A stretch of 8,780 nucleotides of DNA from Chromobacteriaceae bacterium. Its GTDB lineage: Bacteria > Pseudomonadota > Gammaproteobacteria > Burkholderiales > Aquaspirillaceae. Every line of letters begins with the position of its first letter. The first letter of the stretch is position 1. Of the stretch, positions 1 through 6,192 are shown in pieces. Made by a program: the position numbers and the translations under genes. Location: contig JASLDQ010000029.1 of assembly GCA_030151505.1 (NCBI GenBank), forward strand, positions 1-8,780. The letters are read 5' to 3'. The notes under the pieces are model-generated. The model had not been told where the DNA came from and made no database searches. It saw only the letters and a list, made by a program, of their open reading frames with translations.

Positions 1-27
1 GAAATCGGCCTCTTCCTCCGTATCCGG

Positions 28-33
28 TATGAT
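28..33 (+). promoter_or_regulatory. Possible -10 element of the DUF748 gene
   Basis: TATGAT matches five of six bases of the sigma-70 -10 consensus. Seventeen bases upstream (5-10) lies TCGGCC, a poor -35 match. Transcription would start near base 40 and leave a leader of about 30 bases before the ATG at 70. The window edge hides anything further upstream, so this is only a candidate. Confidence 0.3.
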
Positions 34-69
34 TATGGAACCTCCGCCTGCGGGGAATCGATCACAACC

Positions 70-3000
70 ATGTCCGCCGAAAACCACGCGATGAAACTTG
101 CTGCCAACCGTTTTGCCAAACCGGCCCTGCTTACCGTCTCCGTTGTTGCCGCGATTGGTGTCGTGGGCTTCGCCTCCGGCCCCGTTTTTGTCCGTTCGCT
201 GGCCGAGGACAAACTGGGCGAACTGCTCGGCCGCAAGGTGACGATCGGCGAGCTGACGATCAATCCTTATACTTTGTCGGCCACGCTCGGCAAGGTCGCG
301 ATCACCGAGCCGGACGGCACCACGCCCTTCATTGCCTTCGAGCGCCTTTACGCCAATCTCAGCAGTACCTCGCTGGCCGGCGGCATTCGGGTTCAGCAAC
401 TGGATCTCGAGCAACCGCAGGTGCATCTCGTCCGCCAGGGCGACAACCGCTACAACATCAGCGATCTGATCGAGAAATTCTCCAAGCCGTCGGATGAACC
501 GACCCGGTTTGCGCTGGCCAATATCAAAATCAGCGGCGGGCGGATGGAGTTCGACGATAAGCCGATGGGCAAGATCCATACCGTCGACAAGCTTCAGCTC
601 GGCGTTCCCTTCGTTTCCAACTTCCCCGCCGATCTGGACGTGGAAGTACAACCGGAATTCACCGCCACGATAGACGGCACCACGCTGGTGCTTGGCGGCG
701 AGGCCAAACCGTTCAAGAGCAGCCGGGACACCAACTTGTCCTTGCGGCTGGAAGGCATCGACCTCCCGCGCTGGCTGCCCTACTCGCCGGTGCCGCTGCC
801 GGTCATGGTCAAATCGGCGCTACTGGATACCGACCTTGCCATCCGCTTCCAGACCGGAGGCAAGCAGCCGGAGCTGTCGGTCAGCGGCAACGCGGCGCTC
901 AAAAACTTCAATATCCAGGACAAGCAAGGGCGGCCGCTGCTGCAAGGAGAACGCCTGACGGTCGACGTCGCCTCGATCAAGCCCTTCGCGCGCGAGGCGA
1001 ACATCCGCGAGGCCGCGTTGATCGCGCCCAAAGTGAACGTCGAGCGTGACCGGACCGGCGCGCTCAACTGGCAGACGGCTTTCACCACCCCGGCCACGAC
1101 GCCGGCAACGCCCGCTCCCGCTGCTCCCACCGCGGCCAGCCCGTGGAAATGGTCGCTGGCGGCGGCCCGGGTACGTGCGGGCGAGCTGAGCTGGAACGAT
1201 GACCTTCCACGTGGCGGCTATCAGACCAAGGTGCAGGATTTGGTGCTCGACATCGGCCGCACCAGCCAGAATTCGGCGCTACCGCTGCGCCTGAGTCTAA
1301 AGACGGTGCGGGACGAGACGTTCAGCCTTGAAGGACGGTTGACGCCGGCACCCTTCGCCGCCGAGGGCAAGTTCGAGCTGGGAACGGTCGATGTTGCGGC
1401 TCTGACCCCATATTTCGCCGACCTGCTGAAACTCAAGCTCGCCTCGGCCAAGGCCGGCGCTAGCGGCGATTTCACCGTCACACCACAAAACCAGACCCTG
1501 AGCAAGGGCCGCGTCACCCTGGACAATGTCAGGTTCACCGACAGCGGCAAGGATGCGCTGGCACTCAAATCCCTGCTGGCCGATGCGATCTCGCTGGACG
1601 CCACCAGCCAGCGCGTCAACATCGGCAAGCTGATGCTCGACGGTCCCAGCGCCAACCTGATCAACGACCGGCAGGGGCTTAACGCCGGCCGCTGGTTTGC
1701 GGCGGACCACAAGACCGGCAAGCCGGCAGTTCGGCCTGCCCGCAAGACCGCCACCGGCAAGCGCTGGCAGGTAGCGCTGGACGAACTGGCGGTCAGCAAC
1801 GGCGCGGTCAAGCTGCGCGACACGACCCAGCGCCGGCCGGTGGCAATGGATCTCGCCGACATCCGCCTTAACAGCAGCAAGCTCGCCAGCGACCACCGTG
1901 GCGAAATGCCGCTGGACCTGGCGATGACGGTGAACAAACGCGGCCGGCTGGCGGCCAATGGCCGGATCGATCCGTTCGCCTTGTCGGGCAATCTGGACCT
2001 GCGCGCCGACCGGCTCGACCTCGCCCCGCTGACGGTGATGGCGACCCAGGCAGAACGGGTGAACATCCGCCGCGCCGAACTGGACACGCGCGGCAAGCTC
2101 GCCTTCGCCAAACGCGGCGAGCAGGTCAACGCCAGCTATCGCGGCAACGTGGCGGTCAACAATGTACGCGTCACCGACGAACTCAATGCCGGCACCGAGC
2201 TGCTGCGCTGGCGCACCCTGAAGCTGGACGGCCTGGACGTGCACACCGCGCCGGCCAACAAGGTGGGTGTGCGCAACATCGCGCTGGACAGCTTCTTCGC
2301 CCGGGTCGTGCTCAACCAGAACGGCAAGCTCAACCTGCGGGAAATCCAGGACAGCTGGGGCGGCAATCCCACCGCCTCGCCGCTGGAAACGCAAGCGGCC
2401 GGCGCCGCTCCGGCCAAGACCATGGACATGCCCGGCGGCGGCACCGAGACCACGGCGAAGCTACCCGCCAAACCGGCGCCGAGCGTCCCCCTGCCGGACA
2501 TCCGCATCGACCGCATTGCGCTCAGCCGCGGCGACGTGAACTGGACCGATAACTTCATCCGCCCCAACTACCGCGCCGACCTGACCCAGCTCCGGGGCAC
2601 GATCGGCCGCATCGCGACCCGCAACAACCAGGCCGGCGACGTCGACATCACCGGCAAGGTCAACAACGACGCACCGCTGACCATCGCCGGCAAGGTCAAT
2701 CCCTTCGCCCGCCCGGTGGTGCTGGACATGACGGCGGCGGTCAAGGGACTGGACCTGCCGCCACTGTCACCCTACTCCGGCAAATATGCCGGCTACGCCA
2801 TCGAAAAAGGCAAGCTGTCGGTCGACCTGCATTATGTGGTCGACGCCGGCAAGCTGACCGCGCAGAACAAGCTGTTCCTCGACCAGTTGACCTTCGGCGA
2901 CAAGGTCGACAGCCCCAGCGCCACCAAACTGCCGGTCTTGCTGGCGGTATCGCTGCTGAAGAACCGCAAGGGCGAGATCGACGTCAACCTGCCGGTCAGC

Positions 3001-3642
3001 GGCTCGCTCGACGATCCGCAGTTCAGCGTGGGCGGGCTGGTGGTGCGGGTGATCGTCAACCTGCTGGAAAAGGCGATCACCTCGCCGTTCACGTTGCTGG
3101 CCAATGCGTTCGGCGGCGACGCGGAAAAGCTGTCGCAACTGGATTTCATCCCCGGCACCTTCACGCTCGACCCGGCCAACCGCAAGAAGCTGGACAATCT
3201 GGCTTCCATCCTGAACGACAAGCCGGGCCTGAAGCTGGAAATTCACGGCGAGGCAGATCCGACCGGTGATCTGGCCGGCGCACAGCGCGTGCGGTTCGAG
3301 GAGGAAGTGGCCAAACGCTGGCAGAACCAGGGCGGCGATCCGGACCAGAAACCGGATGCCAAGAGCTACGCGGCCATCGTCAAGGACATCTACTCAGACG
3401 GCAAATTCAAGAAACCGCGCAATGTGATCGGTCTGGCCAAGTCATTGCCGGTGGATGAAATGGAGAAGCTGATCGTCGCCAACACCAAGGTGTCGGACAA
3501 GGACGTGAGCCAGCTCGCCAGCCGCCGGGCCCTGATGGTGAAGAACTACCTGACCGAGCAGGCCAAACTGCCGGGCGAACGCCTGTTCATTGTCGGCAGC
3601 AAGGAAGCGGGAAAAAGCCGGGTGGAGTTCAAGCTGAAGTAA
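70..3642 (+). CDS. DUF748 / AsmA-like inner-membrane-anchored envelope protein
   Basis: A 1190-residue protein of the DUF748 type, related to the AsmA-like repeat proteins of the Gram-negative envelope. Residues 18-41 form one hydrophobic N-terminal anchor, so the bulk should lie in the periplasm. The body is long, beta-rich and repetitive, with recurring motifs such as 'INPYTLSATLGKV', 'KPFA/NPFA' and 'LDLPPLSPYSGKYAGY'. Two Ala/Pro/Thr-rich linkers (about 338-357 and 768-808) split it into three blocks. The C-terminal part from about residue 1028 (FTLDPANRKKLDNLASIL, LEIHGEADP, ASRRALMVKNYL) looks like the OmpA-like tail often found in this family. Some AsmA-clan relatives act in lipid transport between membranes; that role here is inference. 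The start at 70 has GGGGA at 52-56, a rather long 13 bases away; ATG 91 is an alternative with no better site. It appears to be a single-gene unit ending in a hairpin. Confidence 0.9.
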   Translation: MSAENHAMKLAANRFAKPALLTVSVVAAIGVVGFASGPVFVRSLAEDKLGELLGRKVTIGELTINPYTLSATLGKVAITEPDGTTPFIAFERLYANLSSTSLAGGIRVQQLDLEQPQVHLVRQGDNRYNISDLIEKFSKPSDEPTRFALANIKISGGRMEFDDKPMGKIHTVDKLQLGVPFVSNFPADLDVEVQPEFTATIDGTTLVLGGEAKPFKSSRDTNLSLRLEGIDLPRWLPYSPVPLPVMVKSALLDTDLAIRFQTGGKQPELSVSGNAALKNFNIQDKQGRPLLQGERLTVDVASIKPFAREANIREAALIAPKVNVERDRTGALNWQTAFTTPATTPATPAPAAPTAASPWKWSLAAARVRAGELSWNDDLPRGGYQTKVQDLVLDIGRTSQNSALPLRLSLKTVRDETFSLEGRLTPAPFAAEGKFELGTVDVAALTPYFADLLKLKLASAKAGASGDFTVTPQNQTLSKGRVTLDNVRFTDSGKDALALKSLLADAISLDATSQRVNIGKLMLDGPSANLINDRQGLNAGRWFAADHKTGKPAVRPARKTATGKRWQVALDELAVSNGAVKLRDTTQRRPVAMDLADIRLNSSKLASDHRGEMPLDLAMTVNKRGRLAANGRIDPFALSGNLDLRADRLDLAPLTVMATQAERVNIRRAELDTRGKLAFAKRGEQVNASYRGNVAVNNVRVTDELNAGTELLRWRTLKLDGLDVHTAPANKVGVRNIALDSFFARVVLNQNGKLNLREIQDSWGGNPTASPLETQAAGAAPAKTMDMPGGGTETTAKLPAKPAPSVPLPDIRIDRIALSRGDVNWTDNFIRPNYRADLTQLRGTIGRIATRNNQAGDVDITGKVNNDAPLTIAGKVNPFARPVVLDMTAAVKGLDLPPLSPYSGKYAGYAIEKGKLSVDLHYVVDAGKLTAQNKLFLDQLTFGDKVDSPSATKLPVLLAVSLLKNRKGEIDVNLPVSGSLDDPQFSVGGLVVRVIVNLLEKAITSPFTLLANAFGGDAEKLSQLDFIPGTFTLDPANRKKLDNLASILNDKPGLKLEIHGEADPTGDLAGAQRVRFEEEVAKRWQNQGGDPDQKPDAKSYAAIVKDIYSDGKFKKPRNVIGLAKSLPVDEMEKLIVANTKVSDKDVSQLASRRALMVKNYLTEQAKLPGERLFIVGSKEAGKSRVEFKLK

Positions 3643-3654
3643 GACTCGACAGCC

Positions 3655-3682
3655 GGGGGCATGAGGTCATCCTCATGCCCCC
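3655..3682 (+). terminator. Strong hairpin after the DUF748 gene, likely terminator
   Basis: GGGGGCATGAGG (3655-3666) and CCTCATGCCCCC (3671-3682) pair perfectly over 12 bp around a TCAT loop, 13 bases after the stop codon. No real T-tract follows (TGATATACTT), so as an intrinsic terminator it is imperfect. It could also protect the 3' end of the mRNA. The stem ends exactly where the next promoter's extended -10 begins. Confidence 0.6.
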
Positions 3683-3691
3683 TGATATACT
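3683..3691 (+). promoter_or_regulatory. Extended -10 promoter of the aminotransferase gene
   Basis: TGATATACT holds a TG dinucleotide, one spacer base and TATACT (five of six matches to TATAAT): a complete extended -10 element. No -35 hexamer is recognisable; that position falls in the upstream hairpin. Transcription would begin near 3698, leaving about 27 bases before the ATG at 3725. Extended -10 promoters can work without a good -35. Confidence 0.5.
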
Positions 3692-3724
3692 TGGCGGCTT
3701 TCGCACCGCCGCACTGCCGCCCTC

Positions 3725-4882
3725 ATGAATCACGCCCGCCGCCTCGACAGCGTCAATCCCTTTCAAGTCATGGCCATCCTCGCCCGCGCCCGCGAGCTGG
3801 AAAGCGCCGGCCACGATGTCATCCACATGGAAGTCGGCGAGCCCGATTTCGCCACGCCCGCCCCCATCGTCGAGGCCGGCATCCGCGCGCTGCAAGAGGG
3901 CCGTACCTTTTACACCCCGGCAATGGGCATCCCGGAACTGCGAGCAGCCATTGCCGGCTGGTACCGGAGCCGCTATGGCGTGACGGTCGACCCACGCCGC
4001 ATCTGCGTGACGCCGGGTGCGTCCGGCGCGCTGCTGCTGGCATTGTCGGCGCTGTGCGACGGCGGCAGCTCGGTGCTGCTGCCCGACCCGACCTATCCGT
4101 GCAACCGCCATCTGGTCGGCCTGCTGGAGGCCGAGGCCATCGGCATTCCGGTGGGCCCGGACAGCCGCTACCAGCTGACCGCCGAGCATATCGCCACCCA
4201 CTGGCGCGCCGACACCGTCGCGGCGATGATCGCCAGCCCGGCCAACCCGACCGGCACGCTGATCGCGCCGGACGAGCTGCGCCACCTGCATGCCGCCGTC
4301 AGTGCCCAGAACGGCGCACTGATCGTCGACGAGCTTTACCACGGCCTGACCTACGGCGTGGACGCGCCGACCGCGTTGGGCGTGGCCGACGACATTTTCG
4401 TGATCAACAGCTTCTCCAAGTATTTCCAGATGACCGGCTGGCGGCTGGGCTGGCTGGTGGTGCCCGACGCCTATATCGATGCGACCGAGCGGCTGGCGCA
4501 GAACGTCTACCTGTCGGCGCCGACGGTGGCGCAATACGCGGCGCTGGCGGCATTCGAGCCGGACACGGTGGCAGAACTGGAACGCCGGCGTGCGGTGTTC
4601 CACCAGCGCCGCGACGCGCTGATCGCCGCATTGACGCCGCTGGGTTTCCGCTTTCCGGTGGAGCCGGAAGGCGCGTTCTACCTGTATGCCGACGTGTCGG
4701 CGCTGACCGGCGACAGCTTTGCCTTCGCGCGCGAACTGCTGGAAACCGCCCATGTCGCGCTGACGCCGGGCAAGGACTTCGGCGTTCACCAGCAGGCCAG
4801 CCATGTGCGGATCGCCTACACCGCCGACGTGGCGCGGCTGGAGGAAGCGGCGGCGCGGATCGGGCGTTTCCTGCAACGCTGA
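3725..4882 (+). CDS. PLP-dependent class I/II aminotransferase
   Basis: A 385-residue fold-type I aminotransferase of the aspartate/alanine aminotransferase-like group (COG0436 style), cytoplasmic and of normal length. It should move an amino group between an amino acid and a 2-oxo acid using pyridoxal phosphate. Visible family motifs are VGEPDF (37-42), TPGASGA with the cofactor phosphate-binding turn (96-102), ASPANPTG with the ring-contacting Asn174, VDELYHGL with Asp202 and Tyr205, SFSKYFQMTGWRLGW with the Schiff-base Lys232 and Arg240, TPGKDFG (347-353), and Arg362 in HVRIAYT, the expected carboxylate-binding arginine. All key residues are present, so it should be active. The substrate cannot be read from sequence. 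The ATG at 3725 has almost no Shine-Dalgarno site (GCCGCCCTC precedes it); the next in-frame ATG (residue 16) would cut into the conserved N-terminus. It seems to be transcribed alone. Confidence 0.95.
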   Translation: MNHARRLDSVNPFQVMAILARARELESAGHDVIHMEVGEPDFATPAPIVEAGIRALQEGRTFYTPAMGIPELRAAIAGWYRSRYGVTVDPRRICVTPGASGALLLALSALCDGGSSVLLPDPTYPCNRHLVGLLEAEAIGIPVGPDSRYQLTAEHIATHWRADTVAAMIASPANPTGTLIAPDELRHLHAAVSAQNGALIVDELYHGLTYGVDAPTALGVADDIFVINSFSKYFQMTGWRLGWLVVPDAYIDATERLAQNVYLSAPTVAQYAALAAFEPDTVAELERRRAVFHQRRDALIAALTPLGFRFPVEPEGAFYLYADVSALTGDSFAFARELLETAHVALTPGKDFGVHQQASHVRIAYTADVARLEEAAARIGRFLQR

Positions 4883-4914
4883 CGGAATAGCAGGCTAGCC
4901 CCGGCCCAACAGCA

Positions 4915-4954
4915 GCCGGCGGGTCGGTGGGGGTGGCGGTTCGCGCCCGCCGGC
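4915..4954. repeat. GC-rich inverted repeat with G-rich loop
   Basis: GCCGGCGGG (4915-4923) pairs perfectly with CCCGCCGGC (4946-4954) across a 22-base loop containing several G-runs. It begins 32 bases after the aminotransferase stop. No T-tract follows, so it is not a standard intrinsic terminator; it could stabilise the 3' end or support Rho-dependent ending. In DNA this rich in GC a 9-bp arm is only moderately surprising. Confidence 0.4.
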
Positions 4955-5051
4955 CGCCGCCGGGGACATCCGCTTGGCAAGCGTTTCGGAACACACCTGC
5001 CGCGCGGCTCGAAGCCGGCCGGCCAGGCAAGCAAACCGGATGCTGCACCGC

Positions 5052-5065
5052 AAAATCACGATTTT
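5052..5065. promoter_or_regulatory. Operator-like palindrome upstream of the small gene
   Basis: AAAATC-AC-GATTTT is a perfect 6+6 palindrome with a two-base centre, ending six bases before the proposed -35. GATTTTT occurs again at 5090-5096, 30 bases after its first copy at 5060, close to three helical turns. The position suits a regulator site, but no regulator gene lies nearby and AT-rich palindromes also arise by chance. Confidence 0.3.
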
Positions 5066-5071
5066 TCACAT

Positions 5072-5101
5072 TTAACAATACTGTCTTCAGATTTTTATCG
5101 T
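5072..5101 (+). promoter_or_regulatory. Probable sigma-70 promoter of the small gene
   Basis: TTAACA (5072-5077, five of six matches to TTGACA) and TATCGT (5096-5101, four of six to TATAAT) stand 18 bases apart in the most AT-rich patch of the window. Transcription would start near 5108 and give a leader of about 120 bases. TATCGT is repeated at 5101-5106, so the exact -10 is uncertain. Confidence 0.45.
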
Positions 5102-5113
5102 ATCGTTATGTAC

Positions 5114-5166
5114 ATGCCGCATCGTTACAGGGCAGCGCCGCTTGGCCTGTCCCGGTCATGCGGCAT
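5114..5166 (+). other. Foldable 5' leader of the small gene
   Basis: ATGCCGCAT (5114-5122) pairs perfectly with ATGCGGCAT (5158-5166). Inside the loop ACAGG (5127-5131) can pair with CCTGT (5146-5150), giving a two-tier stem-loop just downstream of the proposed transcription start. It ends 48 bases before the Shine-Dalgarno site, so it would not mask that site directly. It matches no riboswitch or leader class that I recognise. Confidence 0.35.
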
Positions 5167-5227
5167 CATTCTCAAGCGCCGCAGAGGAACGAGAGCAAGA
5201 AACGATACTGTAAAGAGGAAGTGAAGC

Positions 5228-5398
5228 ATGATGAATAACGTGATGAAGATTCTGGACCTGTACGACCGGATCAACGCCCATCCCAAGGGCCCGACCTATA
5301 CGCGCAACATCTGCCGCGTCGAGTCCACCACCAACACCCGGACTCCCCAGCCGCGCGACCCTTTCCTGGTCGGCACGGTCCGCCATAGCGAACGCTGA
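5228..5398 (+). CDS. Small 56-residue protein of unknown function
   Basis: I do not recognise this protein. It begins MMNNVMKILDLYDRINAHPK and ends PRDPFLVGTVRHSER. Residues 1-17 could form an amphipathic helix; residues 21-45 are rich in Thr, Pro, Arg and Asn, with a single Cys29. There is no signal peptide or membrane segment, so it is probably cytoplasmic. Evidence that it is real: AGAGGAAG (5214-5221), with AGGA eight bases before the ATG; 48 of 56 codons end in G or C, as in its neighbours; a likely promoter (5072-5101); and a hairpin with T-rich tail 25 bases after the stop. ATGs at 5231 and 5243 are other possible starts; 5228 has the best spacing. It looks like its own transcription unit, converging on the hydrolase gene. 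A transcript whose RNA also has a role is possible. Confidence 0.7.
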   Translation: MMNNVMKILDLYDRINAHPKGPTYTRNICRVESTTNTRTPQPRDPFLVGTVRHSER

Positions 5399-5415
5399 TA
5401 CGGTTTACCCCCCAT

Positions 5416-6192
5416 TCAACCATCGCCCGCGCCAGCGGGCGTTTGCATTTCCAGCTCCGTCACCCACTCGCCGATCTGCCGGGCCACCCATGGTCCATCG
5501 TCCAGCGGCAGATCATGCCCGGCGGTCGGGTGACTGCGCAGCGGCAAGCGCCAGCGCCGGGCCAATGCCATCAAGCAACGCGGATCGACCAGCATGTCAC
5601 CCTGCCCTGCCAGCAGCAGCATTGGAGGTGACGGGCGCCGGGCAGGCAGACGGAAACGCGCGGCGGCCCGCAGTTGGCGCAAGGCATTCAGCGCGGATAC
5701 CGGATGCGTCCGGCGCAGCTCGCACCAGTCGTCGAGCACGGAGTCATCCGCCACGCGGCTGGTCATGCGCAGAATGGCCGCCTCGCGGACGCGACTGTCG
5801 CGGTGACACAGGATACCCAGCAAGGTCAGGTAGTTGGCCGGGCGCAGACGTTGATACCAGGGACTGAGACCGGCAAAGCTGGTATTGACCAGCACGCAGC
5901 CGGCAATTTCGTCCGGATGGGCATCGGCCCAGGCCACCGCCACCATCGCCCCGAGTGACTTGGCCAGTACGTAGCAAGGCTCCGCCACGCCCGCCGCATG
6001 CAGCTGCACGCGGCAGGCCTGCACCATGTCCGGCACGCTGGACGGGCTTTGCTGCCGGTACAGGACGCCATTGCCCGGCAGGTCGAGCGTCAGGATGCGG
6101 GCACCAGGCAGCTGGTGCGCCAGTTGCTGCGGAAACCTACCCCAGTGCCCGCGCTCGCGGGTCAGTCCGCGCAGCAGTACCCAGACACTCAT
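5416..6192 (-). CDS. Alpha/beta-fold hydrolase, RGLTRE type
   Basis: A 258-residue single-domain alpha/beta hydrolase with no signal peptide, so cytoplasmic. The likely catalytic triad is Ser79 in AKSLG (77-81), Asp199 in AGQGDMLVD and His226 in TAGHDLPL. The nucleophile elbow reads A-K-S-L-G rather than the usual G-x-S-x-G, and the oxyanion region reads LLRGLTRERGHWG where many relatives have HG. DLPGNG (37-42) and LVNTSFAGLSPWYQRLRPANY are further motifs I recall from a proteobacterial subgroup of COG0596-like hydrolases. The substrate is unknown; esters, thioesters and amides are all possible. The chosen start overlaps the carboxypeptidase stop as ATGA and follows AGAGGGGG (6204-6197). A reading open further upstream, to 6666, would lie wholly within the carboxypeptidase gene in another frame and is not credible. 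It is the second gene of the two-gene operon and is probably coupled in translation. Confidence 0.88.
   Translation of the reverse strand: MSVWVLLRGLTRERGHWGRFPQQLAHQLPGARILTLDLPGNGVLYRQQSPSSVPDMVQACRVQLHAAGVAEPCYVLAKSLGAMVAVAWADAHPDEIAGCVLVNTSFAGLSPWYQRLRPANYLTLLGILCHRDSRVREAAILRMTSRVADDSVLDDWCELRRTHPVSALNALRQLRAAARFRLPARRPSPPMLLLAGQGDMLVDPRCLMALARRWRLPLRSHPTAGHDLPLDDGPWVARQIGEWVTELEMQTPAGAGDG
5424..5450 (+). terminator. Intrinsic terminator of the small gene
   Basis: CGCCCGC (5424-5430) and GCGGGCG (5435-5441) form a perfect 7-bp stem with a GCCA loop, followed by TTTGCATTT. The T-rich side serves plus-strand transcription; read the other way the hairpin is followed by GATGGTTG, a poor terminator. 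It lies inside the last codons of the convergent hydrolase gene, so the same bases encode that protein's GAGDG tail. Confidence 0.6.

Larger units (their letters stand above)
4883..5071. other. Non-coding stretch after the aminotransferase gene
   Basis: This is the first part of the 345-base gap between the aminotransferase and the small gene. It is very GC-rich until about 5035 and holds the hairpin at 4915-4954. From about 5050 it turns AT-rich and runs into the promoter patch of the small gene. No recognisable protein is encoded on either strand, and no T-tracted terminator for the aminotransferase is visible. Confidence 0.6.

Noticed and set aside
1297..2394. Long open frame of 365 codons on the minus strand inside the DUF748 gene
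   Set aside because: It is antisense to a well-supported gene, has no recognisable domain, and such shadows are expected in GC-rich coding DNA. The overlapping frame at 1221-2129 is rejected for the same reason.
3629..4876. 415-codon minus-strand frame opposite the aminotransferase gene
   Set aside because: It mirrors a gene with every aminotransferase motif intact; its own translation is rich in Arg, Gly, Val and His with no domain.
3661..4890. 409-codon plus-strand frame overlapping the aminotransferase
   Set aside because: Arg/Pro/Ala-rich shadow in another frame, starting inside the hairpin, with no Shine-Dalgarno site or domain.
4927..5238. 103-codon plus-strand frame across the gap before the small gene
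   Set aside because: It runs through the GC-rich hairpin, the promoter patch and the leader, has no family resemblance, and its codon pattern changes with local base composition.
5156..5386. 76-codon minus-strand frame opposite the small gene
   Set aside because: The plus-strand frame has the better Shine-Dalgarno site, promoter and terminator; this frame has none of them.
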